Shown here: positions 55,141-64,000 of the stretch, piece after piece
Layout of the letters: each line of letters begins with the position of its first letter
How positions within the stretch are numbered: the stretch's first letter is position 1
NCBI RefSeq assembly: GCF_016415625.1
Contig: NZ_WBXP01000013.1
Coordinates: 1-64,000, forward strand
Length of the DNA stretch: 64,000 nt
Origin: Shimwellia pseudoproteus
GTDB taxonomy: Bacteria > Pseudomonadota > Gammaproteobacteria > Enterobacterales > Enterobacteriaceae
Direction of reading: 5' to 3'
Position numbers and translations under genes: made by a program
The notes under the pieces: generated by a model
The model's input: only the letters and a program-made list of their open reading frames with translations
Database searches by the model: none
What the model was told of the DNA's origin: nothing

Positions 55141-57105
55141 TTAGCTATCCGTCAGGGCATTCTGGTATTTATCAAGAATTTGCGTCAGACGTTTCACCGT
55201 AGCAATCACCTGTGGCGGCGCCTCCCAGGTTTGCAACTTATCCTGGTAAATCTCCAGCTCTCCCAGTAAGCGGGTAAAGTAGCGCCGCCGTTTAACATCA
55301 CTGGTTGATGAGGTCACCAGATCCGCCGTCTGCCGTAACTGACGGTGGAAGGCAGACAACTCCTCATTAACCGGGATCGGCGCATCACGCAGCCGCTGGT
55401 GGGCAATAATCAGCAACAGCGCCAGGCGGAATTTCGCCACGTCATCCGGGAACTTCGTCAGCAGTAAAAACAGCTGCTGGTACAGGGCGGGCAGATGGTT
55501 TTCTTTACGCCGGGCGTGTTTAGTGGTCATGGCAGAAACCGCCGCGGACATAAACTGGTTCAGCAGGCTGCGACCGGTGCGGGCTTTCGAGGTATCGCGG
55601 ATCAGCAGGATAACGATCAGGGCAATAAAACAACCGATTATCTGCCCGATGGCGCTATCGAGGAACGAGTTGAAATGGAACGTCATCGGGTTGTCCAGCA
55701 CCAGGATGTTGATGGTACACGGCAGCGCCCCCAGCGACCCCAGTTTGCGTTTTTGTACCTCCACCCCGAGAAAGAACCCCAGCAAGCCAAGCGAGATACA
55801 CAGCAACAGCATACTTTGCTGGGTATGTGGCAGCACAAACAGGAAGTAAAACGCCCCCAGTGGCAGTGCTATCAGCGTACCGGCCACAAAATCCACCGCC
55901 ACCATTGCCGGGTTAGGCGTGCGCATCGCCAGCGAGGTGACCACCGCTATCATTATCATGGCATTGGCCCCGGACTGCCAGCCGGTCCACAGCCAGAACA
56001 GCGTCCCCAGTAAACAGGAGATAGCCGTGCGCCAGCCATTGATCACCGCATGGTGATGCTCGGCAGAGTCCGCCCTGACCTCCGGCTCGTTGTTGAGCAC
56101 CTCTTCTTCTGCGGCGCTGATACGGGCATTGGACACCACGCCCCGCTTAAGCAATAAGTAACGGGTCGCCGCCCCTACCCAGGCATAGATGGTTTCCGGG
56201 GTATCGTGGCTGCCGGTCCAGGCAATAATACGCCGCATCCGTTTTAACTTCTGGTGCAGCTCCTGCACGCTTTCCACCGGCTCGGCAAACAGCGTGCGGA
56301 ACTCCTGCGGGATACTCTCCGGCCGGGTGTTCTGCATCAGATAGGTTTCACAGGCCTGGGTAATCAGGGTCAGCGATAAGGTGTTGATGGATTTCAGCCG
56401 CCGCACTGCGCGACCCCAGCGGGAGGATTCGACAGCCAGATTACCGCGCATCCCTTCCAGCCCCTTGGTACGGCGTACCAGGCCACTCCAGGTTTTGTCC
56501 ACTTCGGTGCTATCGCCGTGGGCAATACACAGCTGCATCAGCTTGTATTGTTCCAGCAGCAGGGCATCCAGCTCTTTATCAATTTCCGCTTTCACCGAAC
56601 GCGGCGAGAAAATCATATCGGCGAAAATAGCGCACAGGATACCAATCACTATCTCACTGCAACGCTCAATAGCAATCTGCGGGGCCATCAGGGGGGTGGT
56701 TTGGATGGTGATCACAATGATCAGCGCCGTATAGCCGGACAGCCCCAGGGCGTAGGCGTTTTCCAGCCGCACCAGCGAAGACGCCCAGGTACAAAAGCCC
56801 GCCCACAGGCAGCACACCATCAGCATCAGCGCCGGGGCGCGGATCATCGAGGTAATAATAATCAGCGCGGCGATACAGCCAATAAAGGTCCCGACGATAC
56901 GCAGCATCCCACGGTAGCGAATCGCCCCGGAATACGGATCTCCTCCTGCGGCGAAGGCCGGGCCTGCCGCCACAATCCCGGCAGTCAGTACCGCCCAGCG
57001 GGGGGTCTCCAGTTCGAAGTGGAACCCCACGAAGATAGCCAGGATAAGCGCAAAAGCCAGCTTACAGGCGAAGCGCAGATGCAGGTGCGAGATAGAATAG
57101 AACAT
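55141..57105 (-). CDS. aaeB: p-Hydroxybenzoate efflux pump subunit AaeB
   Basis: FUSC/aromatic acid exporter family inner-membrane pump. It is 654 residues (E. coli 655): two sets of about five or six membrane helices (about 12-160 and 365-500) each followed by a cytoplasmic domain. It acts with AaeA as a relief valve for aromatic carboxylic acids. Confidence 0.96.
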   Translation of the reverse strand: MFYSISHLHLRFACKLAFALILAIFVGFHFELETPRWAVLTAGIVAAGPAFAAGGDPYSGAIRYRGMLRIVGTFIGCIAALIIITSMIRAPALMLMVCCLWAGFCTWASSLVRLENAYALGLSGYTALIIVITIQTTPLMAPQIAIERCSEIVIGILCAIFADMIFSPRSVKAEIDKELDALLLEQYKLMQLCIAHGDSTEVDKTWSGLVRRTKGLEGMRGNLAVESSRWGRAVRRLKSINTLSLTLITQACETYLMQNTRPESIPQEFRTLFAEPVESVQELHQKLKRMRRIIAWTGSHDTPETIYAWVGAATRYLLLKRGVVSNARISAAEEEVLNNEPEVRADSAEHHHAVINGWRTAISCLLGTLFWLWTGWQSGANAMIMIAVVTSLAMRTPNPAMVAVDFVAGTLIALPLGAFYFLFVLPHTQQSMLLLCISLGLLGFFLGVEVQKRKLGSLGALPCTINILVLDNPMTFHFNSFLDSAIGQIIGCFIALIVILLIRDTSKARTGRSLLNQFMSAAVSAMTTKHARRKENHLPALYQQLFLLLTKFPDDVAKFRLALLLIIAHQRLRDAPIPVNEELSAFHRQLRQTADLVTSSTSDVKRRRYFTRLLGELEIYQDKLQTWEAPPQVIATVKRLTQILDKYQNALTDS

Positions 57106-57110
57106 GGCGA

Positions 57111-58043
57111 TTAACCGAACTCACGCAGACGGTGCATGAACTTCACAAACGGTGAGTCATGTTCTGCGTCCCGATCGCGTTCACCGGTGACCACCACCGT
57201 CGCGGTCGTGCCCGCCGGGAAGAGGTTACCGGGCTGTTCATCAAGGTGAATACGCACCGGAACACGCTGGGCCAGGCGCACCCATTCAAGGTTCGAATCC
57301 ACGGTCGCCATGCCTTTGCTGTCATCGGTACTGCTGGCGTTGGTCACCCCGGCGGCAATACTGTCTACGGAGCCCTTCAGCACCCGGTTGCTGCCCAGCG
57401 GGGTAATCTGTACCCGATACCCCGGGCGTACACCTTCCAGTTTGGTTTCTTCCATATAGGCCTGAACGTAGAAGGTGCCTTTTTTCACCAGCGCCACGGA
57501 TGTTGCCCCACGGGTAATAAACTCACCGGCATACACATTGAGGTTGGTTATCCAGCCATCGGCCGGGGCGCGGATCACGGTACGGACTAAATCCAGTTTT
57601 GCCAGATCCCGCGTCGCCTCGGCTTTGGCCAGTTGATGCAGTACCGTCTGTAACACGTTATTGGCCTGGTCGATATCTTCCTGAGACATCGCCTGGACCC
57701 CTAAGCGGTTACGGCGGCTGGCCTCACGGCGTTTTTCATCTGCCAGCGTGCTGTAGTAAGCCACGTCGGCCTCAGCCTCTGCCAGCGCCTGTACATAACG
57801 CGGCTGGTCAATAGTGAACAGCGTCTGGCCCTTTTTCACCAGCTGGTTATCGCGGACATCCACACTGGTAATCAGCCCCGCCACATCCGGTGCAATTGCC
57901 ACAACATCGGCGCTAAACCGGGCGTCGCGCGTCCAGGGGGATTCAGTGTAGAAAACCCAAATACGAAAAATTGCGATGAATGCCAGCACAACCATGAAAA
58001 GGGTTATCACAGTGCGCAGCATCTTTCTTGTTAGTGTCTTCAC
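57111..58043 (-). CDS. aaeA: p-Hydroxybenzoate efflux membrane fusion protein AaeA
   Basis: HlyD/EmrA-type periplasmic adaptor. It is 310 residues, the E. coli length: membrane anchor (about 10-30), lipoyl halves around a short coiled coil ([11 protein letters not shown]), then beta-barrel. The start is GTG at 58043 (M-K-T-L-x-R-K) with GAGGTTGAT upstream; the longer open frame to 58070 overlaps aaeX. aaeB follows 5 bp later. Confidence 0.95.
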   Translation of the reverse strand: MKTLTRKMLRTVITLFMVVLAFIAIFRIWVFYTESPWTRDARFSADVVAIAPDVAGLITSVDVRDNQLVKKGQTLFTIDQPRYVQALAEAEADVAYYSTLADEKRREASRRNRLGVQAMSQEDIDQANNVLQTVLHQLAKAEATRDLAKLDLVRTVIRAPADGWITNLNVYAGEFITRGATSVALVKKGTFYVQAYMEETKLEGVRPGYRVQITPLGSNRVLKGSVDSIAAGVTNASSTDDSKGMATVDSNLEWVRLAQRVPVRIHLDEQPGNLFPAGTTATVVVTGERDRDAEHDSPFVKFMHRLREFG

Positions 58044-58050
58044 ATCAACC

Positions 58051-58254
58051 TCAGACGAACAGGCGGCCAATTAGCCAGAAGAGGCAGCAGTACAACGCAG
58101 TGTTGAACAGTGCCGGGTGCCAGACAAAATCGTAAATCCCTGTCGGCATTAAAATCTTGCGAACCAGCCAAAACACGACCAGAGACAGGATCAACTCAAA
58201 AAAAATCGGTGGAAAGGACAAGCCAAATACCACGATTACCGGAAATAGACTCAT
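58051..58254 (-). CDS. aaeX: AaeX, small membrane protein of the aae operon
   Basis: A 67-residue DUF1656 protein, the E. coli length, with two membrane helices (about 5-30 and 48-65). The role in efflux is unknown. The start at 58254 matches E. coli M-S-L-F-P-V. First gene of aaeXAB, divergent from aaeR. Confidence 0.94.
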   Translation of the reverse strand: MSLFPVIVVFGLSFPPIFFELILSLVVFWLVRKILMPTGIYDFVWHPALFNTALYCCLFWLIGRLFV

Positions 58255-58462
58255 GATGTTCCTGGATAACTGCTTGCAGGCGTCCCCCCATCGTCCATGT
58301 ACCAGGACGGACAGCGATATGGGACGCATCCGATACTGACGAGTATAATTTATATTTCATTACCGTAGCTGGGGGGGGCCAGAATTGAACAGGCGAAAGC
58401 ACGGCTCCATATAAAGCGTTAATAATATATTAACGTAACTGTTATCGTGATATCTATATATG

Positions 58463-58478
58463 TGTGATCTAAATCACT
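58463..58478. promoter_or_regulatory. Candidate CRP site upstream of aaeR
   Basis: TGTGA-TCTAAA-TCACT matches the CRP consensus at 9 of 10 positions, 18 bp before the aaeR start. Being so close to the start codon, it may act as a repressor of aaeR or as an upstream activator site for aaeX. Confidence 0.55.
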
Positions 58479-58496
58479 TTTAAGCCAGAGTGAATA

Positions 58497-59447
58497 ATGG
58501 AACGTTTAAAACGAATGTCAGTGTTCGCCAAAGTTGTCGAACTGGGCTCCTTTACCGCCGCAGCGCGGCAGCTGCAAATGAGTGTCTCCTCCATCAGCCA
58601 GACGGTATCGAAACTTGAGGATGAGCTGCAGGTTAAACTACTGAACCACAGCACCCGCAGCATTGGCCTTACCGAGGCCGGAAAAATTTACTATCAGGGC
58701 TGCCGGCGAATGCTGTTTGAAGTGCAGGACGTCCACGAACAGCTCTATGCATTTAACAATACGCCAATCGGCACCCTAAAAATTGGTAGCTCTTCAACAA
58801 TGGCACAAAATGTGCTGGCAGATATGACGGCGCGCATGCTGAAGGAGTACCCGGGGCTGACTGTCAACCTGGTGACCGGCATTCCGGCACCGGACTTGAT
58901 AGCCGATGGGCTGGATCTTGTGATCCGGGTGGGCACCCTGCGTGATTCCAGCTTGTTCTCCCGCCATCTGGGCTCGATGCCGATGGTGGTGTGCGCCGCC
59001 CGGAGCTATCTGGCCACCCACGGCATACCGGAAAAGCCCGGGGATATGGTGAACCACTCCTGGCTGGCCTATAGCGTGCGCCCGGATAACGAATTTGAAC
59101 TGATCACCCCGGAAGGTGCCGTCTCCCGGCTCAGCCCCGAGGGGCGCTTTGAAACCAACGACCCCATGACCCTGAGCCGCTGGCTGCGGGCCGGAGCCGG
59201 GATCGCCTATGTCCCGCTGATGTGGGTGATCAATGAGATCCACAACGGCGAACTGGAGATCCTCTTCCCCGAGTACCTCTCCAACCCCCGGCCGGTGTAC
59301 GCCCTCTATACCGAGAAGGACAAACTGCCGCTCAAGGTCCAGGTATGCATCAACTACCTGACCGAGTATTTACAGGATGTGGCGAAGCATTATCAGGGGG
59401 TGCGCGGGCAGCGCAGAGGCGGGGGGAATAATAGCCGGGAGGATTAA
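58497..59447 (+). CDS. aaeR: LysR-type regulator AaeR
   Basis: Activates aaeXAB in response to aromatic acids such as p-hydroxybenzoate. It is 316 residues (E. coli 309): winged HTH (1-60, F-T-A-A-A-R-Q-L-Q-M-S-V-S-S-I-S-Q-T-V) and LysR substrate domain (88-295). The last residues (R-R-G-G-G-N-N-S-R-E-D) overlap a hairpin and extend the E. coli length. Confidence 0.95.
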   Translation: MERLKRMSVFAKVVELGSFTAAARQLQMSVSSISQTVSKLEDELQVKLLNHSTRSIGLTEAGKIYYQGCRRMLFEVQDVHEQLYAFNNTPIGTLKIGSSSTMAQNVLADMTARMLKEYPGLTVNLVTGIPAPDLIADGLDLVIRVGTLRDSSLFSRHLGSMPMVVCAARSYLATHGIPEKPGDMVNHSWLAYSVRPDNEFELITPEGAVSRLSPEGRFETNDPMTLSRWLRAGAGIAYVPLMWVINEIHNGELEILFPEYLSNPRPVYALYTEKDKLPLKVQVCINYLTEYLQDVAKHYQGVRGQRRGGGNNSRED

Positions 59448-59456
59448 TCCCGGCTA
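59432..59456. terminator. Hairpin at the convergent aaeR/tldD junction
   Basis: A perfect 9-bp stem, TAGCCGGGA with TCCCGGCTA, loop GGATTAA. It covers the aaeR stop; no T-run on either strand. Confidence 0.4.
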
Positions 59457-59463
59457 CTGGGTA

Positions 59464-60912
59464 TCAGGCCGTGCCGCCAACCGTGAGGTTGTCCACTTTC
59501 AGGGTCGGCTGGCCGACACCAACCGGCACACTTTGCCCTTCTTTACCACACACCCCGACACCGGCGTCGAGACGCAGATCATTACCGACCATGGAGATTT
59601 GCTGCATGGTTTCAATACCAGAGCCAATCAGGGTCGCCCCTTTCACCGGGGTGGTCACTTTCCCTTTCTCAATCAGGTAAGCTTCAGAGGTCGAGAAGAC
59701 AAACTTACCGGAGGTGATATCCACCTGGCCTCCGCCAAAGTTCGGCGCGTAGATGCCATAATCCACCGACTCAATAATCTCCTGCGGCGTTGATTTCCCG
59801 GCCAGCATATAGGTATTGGTCATACGCGGCATTGGCAGATGGGCATAAGATTCACGGCGACCGTTACCGGTGGGGTTCAGGCCCATCAAGCGCGCATTCA
59901 GCTTGTCCTGCATAAAGCCTTTCAGAATGCCGTTTTCAATCAGCACATTGTATTGCCCCGGTACCCCTTCATCATCAATGGAGAGCGAGCCACGGCGGTC
60001 CACCAGGGTGCCATCATCCACCACGGTACAAAGCGCAGAGGCCACCAGCTGCCCCATCTGGCCACTGAACACTGAGGTTCCACGCCGGTTAAAATCACCT
60101 TCCAGCCCGTGGCCGACGGCTTCATGCAGCAGTACGCCCGGCCACCCGGCACCCAGCACCACCGGCAGCATTCCCGCCGGGGCCGCTACCGCAGACAGGT
60201 TAACCAGCGCCATGCGCACCGCTTCTTTTGCCCAGGCATCAACCCGGGACTCGCCATCATCCTGAGGTTGCAGGAACCATTCATAGCCAAAACGGCCACC
60301 GCCACCGCTGGCGCCGCGTTCGCGCTTACCGTCCTGCTCCACCTGCACACTCACCGACAAACGCACCAGCGGGCGAACATCCGCCGCCAGGGTACCGTCA
60401 GTTGCCGCCACCAGAATCAGCTCATAGACCCCGCTCAGGCTGGCGGTCACTTCCTGGACCCGGGCATCGGCCCTGCGGGCCACACTGTCAACCCGCTTCA
60501 GGATATCCAGCTTCTCTTCCCGGCTCATGCTCTGTAATGGATCAATCGCCGCATACAGCGGGCTGTGCGATACCGCGCCCAGGGTACGGGTTTTACCATC
60601 CCCTTGCTCGCGGACAATACTGCGGGCAGCATGGGCACTCTGCTCCAGCGCCAGCAGGCTGATCTGGTCCGCATAGGCGAAGCCGGTTTTCTCGCCGCTT
60701 ACCGCCCGGATCCCGACCCCTTGATCAATGTTATATGAGCCATCTTTGACAATGCTATCTTCCAGTACCCAGGATTCGTGATAGCTCGACTGGAAATAAA
60801 GATCGCCATAATCCAGACGGCGTTCAGACAACTGCCCAAGGATGGTAAAAAGATCCTGATGATTAAGGCCATTCGCAGTCAGTAACTGCTCGCTTACCAG
60901 GTTCAGACTCAT
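59464..60912 (-). CDS. tldD: Metalloprotease TldD
   Basis: With TldE (PmbA) forms a heterodimeric zinc protease that trims unfolded peptides, processing microcin B17 and degrading CcdA in E. coli. It is 482 residues (E. coli 481), with the metal motif [11 protein letters not shown]. Downstream of yhdP as in E. coli; tldE is not in this window. Confidence 0.97.
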   Translation of the reverse strand: MSLNLVSEQLLTANGLNHQDLFTILGQLSERRLDYGDLYFQSSYHESWVLEDSIVKDGSYNIDQGVGIRAVSGEKTGFAYADQISLLALEQSAHAARSIVREQGDGKTRTLGAVSHSPLYAAIDPLQSMSREEKLDILKRVDSVARRADARVQEVTASLSGVYELILVAATDGTLAADVRPLVRLSVSVQVEQDGKRERGASGGGGRFGYEWFLQPQDDGESRVDAWAKEAVRMALVNLSAVAAPAGMLPVVLGAGWPGVLLHEAVGHGLEGDFNRRGTSVFSGQMGQLVASALCTVVDDGTLVDRRGSLSIDDEGVPGQYNVLIENGILKGFMQDKLNARLMGLNPTGNGRRESYAHLPMPRMTNTYMLAGKSTPQEIIESVDYGIYAPNFGGGQVDITSGKFVFSTSEAYLIEKGKVTTPVKGATLIGSGIETMQQISMVGNDLRLDAGVGVCGKEGQSVPVGVGQPTLKVDNLTVGGTA

Positions 60913-60970
60913 CGTTTTGCTACTCTTCTGGTGACCACCGCGAGGGTGGTTAAATGGTTTCAGTCCGGCT

Positions 60971-60995
60971 CTGCCCCCGCATCACACGGGGGCAG
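60971..60995 (-). other. Hairpin between yhdP and tldD
   Basis: CTGCCCCCG and CGGGGGCAG form a 9-bp GC stem with a 7-nt loop. No T-run, so a processing or stabilising element is as likely as a terminator. Confidence 0.4.
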
Positions 60996-61049
60996 GCGAA
61001 TTAACGGGGATATCTATTGAGATTGCGGTAATTCATCGCCCGCGTCAAA

Positions 61050-64000
61050 TTATTGCTTTTTGGGAACCCGCGGCTGGCGCAGCACTTCGTTCACCTGCGG
61101 CTTATCCATCGGCCCGGTTATCCGGTAACGCAGCACGGAGATCTTGCTCCAGATGGGCCCCAGCACCTTGCTGGCAGCAAACACTGCCGCCCCCACTATT
61201 GGGTTTATAGCAAAGGCCGTGGCGACCCCCACCGTCGCCGAAATTTCCGGGGCGATCACCGCTTCCATATTCAGCCGACGGTTGACCAGATCCACCGACC
61301 CCTGCATGGCGATATCGGCTTCCAGCCCATCCACCAGCGTATCGTCGGTATGCATCACCCCATCTTTGATCCACGAGGTGCTGTGGATCGAGTCAAAATA
61401 AAACCCACTGCCAAAGGTATCGCTGAAATCAAACCGCAGCTTACGCAGCAGCGCATCAAAGCTCACTAACCGCAGTAACTGCCCGGTGCGGCCGGTGCCG
61501 AGATCGGTAATTACCCCTTTTCCCAGCGCCACTTTCAGTATGCCACTGAGTGAGGAAACCTGCGGACGCCAGGGGGCATCCCGCCAGTGCAGATCGTAAT
61601 TCACATTAAAAGAGGCATCCTGTACCGGGGAGATCTGGCCAAAGAAGTCCGCCGCGGCATTGAGTTTTTTCCCTTTCAGGATACCTTTCAGGGAGGTGCG
61701 CACTTCGCTGGGTTTATTCACCCATTCACCGCTGGCGGTAAGCTGGGCAAAGCCGGTATCAATCAGGCCATTACTCAGGGTCAGCGTCTTATCCTGCACC
61801 GCCAGGTCCCCATCAATACGGCCATATTTCTGGCCCCACAGCCAGCACTCTTTACAGCGTAATTGCAGCGCCGGCCAGCGGGAGAAATCAATACTGTGGC
61901 TATCCGCCGTAGCAATACCCGGCGCCCCACTGGCAGCGGCCGGCATGGTTGGATTGAAATAGAGATATTTGATGTCCGCTTCCCAGGGGCCAGATTTGCG
62001 CATCAGCAGGCTGCCGTTGATTTCACGTCCTTCAGCGCTGACCTGGGTTCCCCCCGGTAACGGCTGGGAAATAAGGCTGATATTTTTCCACTGCTGGCCT
62101 CCCATGGTCAGTTGCGGGGTGCGTAAGGTCACCCGCGACGGGAAGACGGTGGTAGAGCTGACGTGATCGGCCGCCCCCTGCTGAAACAGCGCCAGCCACT
62201 GCGCGCCATCCAGCGCCGGAAGATTCAGTTCTATCTCACTCTCTCCGGGCAGTGGCGGGGTAGTTTTCGCGTCAGAGGCCAGAATGGCGCTGTCGAGAGT
62301 GAGTTTGTTTTTCAGTAACCAGCGGCTGTTAAAACGGTTATTCCCCGCGCTGGCGGTTAAATCAAAATGGTTAAGATCGCCCTTCACCTGCACATTGACC
62401 GGCAGCGCATCACCGGCTGATTTCGCCGCCGGGGCCGGTAACTGGCTGGAGAACTGCCGGAGATCGCCATTCAGATCGACACGGTAGCCTGTCCCGCCGC
62501 GGTAAGGCAGGTCGATGGCCACCTTCCCTTGCCAGGGAATGCTGCCGCGGACTTTATTCTCTACCTGGCCGGGTAATACCCCCATCCGGGCTGGCTGCCA
62601 GTCCCCCTGCAGGTTAACCCCCACGCTGTAAGCACTGGCCCCCTGTTTGGTATTGAAGTCGATCCCCACCGGCTGGTTGAACCAGCTCGCCCGCAGGGGC
62701 TGGCTCTGTAAATCACCATTCACAAAACTGAATTTTCCGCTCAGCCCTTTCAGGGTGGTATTAAGCGGTTTGATAAACAACTGGTTATCCCGCAGCGTGA
62801 CATCCCCTTTGGCGGTGGTCATTGCGCCATCCAGCGGAATATCGAGATTCAGTTTGGCATTCACCCCGCCGGAAAGCTGCAACTGCTCCAGGGTAGCCCC
62901 CAGAGAGTCATCCAGCGGCGTTTGCCGGAAATAAGGCCCCACGGCATCCCCCGGGCCGGCGATATCCGCGCTGATCAGCAGCTGATCTTTGTCATAGTGC
63001 GGGATGTCGGCAGTCAACCCGCTGGCTTTGACCCCGCCCAGCATCACGGCGTTGGTTTTCATCCATAAACCGTCGTTCACAAAGTCGAGATCAATATCAA
63101 AGTGCTGTAACGCGGGCCAGTCCGGCTGGAAGGCAAAGGTGGCATTATGCAGCGGCACCCACACCTGGAACTGGCCCTCATTATGTTTATACGGGAATAA
63201 ATGCGGGTTACCGCCATAGACCAGGGTGGCGTTATCGGCCTGGCCGCCCTGAATCGCGCCGCTCAGGTAATCCACCAGCGCTTTACCCATCAAGTTTTCC
63301 GGGAAATAGCGCCAGGCATTACCGCCATCACTGGTGGCGATCCCCGCCAGAATACTGAGCCAGGGCTGATCATTCTGCGGCTGGCTGTAGCGGAAGTCCC
63401 CCGCCGCCCGGACACCGGTCGCCGCGACATCAATATTGCTGCCGTCCAGATACCAGCCATCGGCGTTGTTCTTCCAGCTCAGGGTCGCCTTGCCGTGCTG
63501 TATCTCCAGCGGGGCCCGGAATACTCCCTGATACGGCATTTTGGCATTGTCGACCCGGGCGGTGACCTGGCCGTCCTCCACGCTACCCGACAGCGTGCCG
63601 GATAAATGCGCCACCCCGGGGATCAGCTGCCACTGCTGCCAGCTCACCCCTTGCCACTGGCCCTGAAAACGGGTTTTAGCGCTGTCTTGCAGGGGGATAT
63701 CTGCCGCCAGCAGCACGATTTTTCCGCTGGGCTGCATGGCGCGCCAGATAGGACCAATCTGGTCAGAGAATTTTTCACCAAACGGCAGTAATGGCGTGAG
63801 ATTTTCCAGGTTCAGGTCCCGGGCCCGTACCCGTAATTCACCGTTTTGTGGCTGACCCGCTGCCGGTTTATCGGCGCCTTGCGGTAGCCAGGCCAGCGCC
63901 AGGCTGCCGTCTGACCAGGGGGTGTTATCAATCTTGATGCGGGTAGACGGGATGGTCACCTGCCAGCCATTATCAACCTGGGTGATCTCCGCCATTAAGT
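61050..64000 (-). CDS. yhdP: YhdP, AsmA-like envelope lipid-transport protein (C-terminal part)
   Basis: The frame is open through the right edge; 983 codons of about 1266 are in the window. This part is the long beta-groove with many repeats, ending with an AsmA2-type C-terminal domain (I-A-P-E-I-S-A-T-V-G-V-A, then K-V-L-G-P-I-W-S-K-I) and L-R-Q-P-R-V-P-K-K-Q. YhdP, with TamB and YdbH, carries phospholipid to the outer membrane. The first ATG visible (63995) is internal. It heads yhdP-tldD. Confidence 0.95.
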   Translation of the reverse strand, partial: LMAEITQVDNGWQVTIPSTRIKIDNTPWSDGSLALAWLPQGADKPAAGQPQNGELRVRARDLNLENLTPLLPFGEKFSDQIGPIWRAMQPSGKIVLLAADIPLQDSAKTRFQGQWQGVSWQQWQLIPGVAHLSGTLSGSVEDGQVTARVDNAKMPYQGVFRAPLEIQHGKATLSWKNNADGWYLDGSNIDVAATGVRAAGDFRYSQPQNDQPWLSILAGIATSDGGNAWRYFPENLMGKALVDYLSGAIQGGQADNATLVYGGNPHLFPYKHNEGQFQVWVPLHNATFAFQPDWPALQHFDIDLDFVNDGLWMKTNAVMLGGVKASGLTADIPHYDKDQLLISADIAGPGDAVGPYFRQTPLDDSLGATLEQLQLSGGVNAKLNLDIPLDGAMTTAKGDVTLRDNQLFIKPLNTTLKGLSGKFSFVNGDLQSQPLRASWFNQPVGIDFNTKQGASAYSVGVNLQGDWQPARMGVLPGQVENKVRGSIPWQGKVAIDLPYRGGTGYRVDLNGDLRQFSSQLPAPAAKSAGDALPVNVQVKGDLNHFDLTASAGNNRFNSRWLLKNKLTLDSAILASDAKTTPPLPGESEIELNLPALDGAQWLALFQQGAADHVSSTTVFPSRVTLRTPQLTMGGQQWKNISLISQPLPGGTQVSAEGREINGSLLMRKSGPWEADIKYLYFNPTMPAAASGAPGIATADSHSIDFSRWPALQLRCKECWLWGQKYGRIDGDLAVQDKTLTLSNGLIDTGFAQLTASGEWVNKPSEVRTSLKGILKGKKLNAAADFFGQISPVQDASFNVNYDLHWRDAPWRPQVSSLSGILKVALGKGVITDLGTGRTGQLLRLVSFDALLRKLRFDFSDTFGSGFYFDSIHSTSWIKDGVMHTDDTLVDGLEADIAMQGSVDLVNRRLNMEAVIAPEISATVGVATAFAINPIVGAAVFAASKVLGPIWSKISVLRYRITGPMDKPQVNEVLRQPRVPKKQ

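Overview
This window is a chromosomal segment of a member of the Enterobacteriaceae. Nearly every gene has a close counterpart, usually of identical or near-identical length, in the Escherichia coli K-12 region running from leuU/secG to yhdP, and the order is largely the same. The DNA is GC-rich compared with E. coli. Several proteins (YrbG, MlaB, PtsN tail, DegQ loop, ArcB tail) have drifted enough to exclude E. coli or Salmonella. A pmrAB pair sits directly behind dacB. I cannot fix the genus from sequence alone; a Klebsiella- or Shimwellia-like enteric fits.

Layout, left to right. Bases 1-98 are the end of an IS903-type insertion sequence (IS5 family). It is inserted in an ompA paralogue whose last ~278 codons follow (to 936). 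Then come an unknown small lipoprotein, tRNA-Leu(GAG) leuU and secG. Next is a three-gene block absent from this position in E. coli: a HypT/YjiE-like LysR regulator, isoaspartyl dipeptidase iadA and a DcuC-family transporter (2179-5850). The core block follows: glmM, folP, ftsH, rlmE | yhbY | greA | dacB-pmrA-pmrB | obgE, yhbE, rpmA, rplU | ispB, sfsB | murA, ibaG, mlaBCDEF | yrbG, kdsD, kdsC, lptC, lptA, lptB, rpoN, hpf, ptsN, rapZ, npr | mtgA, elbB | the sRNA ArcZ | arcB, yhcC | gltB, gltD | sspB, sspA, rpsI, rplM, zapE | zapG, degQ, degS | mdh | argR, two yhcN paralogues | a yhcO remnant, aaeB, aaeA, aaeX | aaeR | tldD and the 3' part of yhdP, which runs off the right edge.

Functionally the window is mostly envelope biogenesis: peptidoglycan precursors (GlmM, MurA, DacB, MtgA), LPS synthesis and transport (KdsD, KdsC, LptCAB), phospholipid transport (MlaBCDEF) and envelope stress proteolysis (FtsH, DegQ, DegS). 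It also carries the nitrogen-PTS/sigma-54 control cluster, glutamate synthase, ribosomal proteins and redox/Fe(III)/arginine regulators (ArcB/ArcZ, PmrAB, ArgR).

I found no CRISPR array, prophage or defence island, and no convincing wholly new system. The accessory signals are the IS-disrupted ompA paralogue, the iadA island, the dacB-pmrAB arrangement, the yhcN duplication beside a decayed yhcO, a triple repeat over the gltD stop codon, and well-formed ArgR, CRP, IHF and sigma-32 sites.
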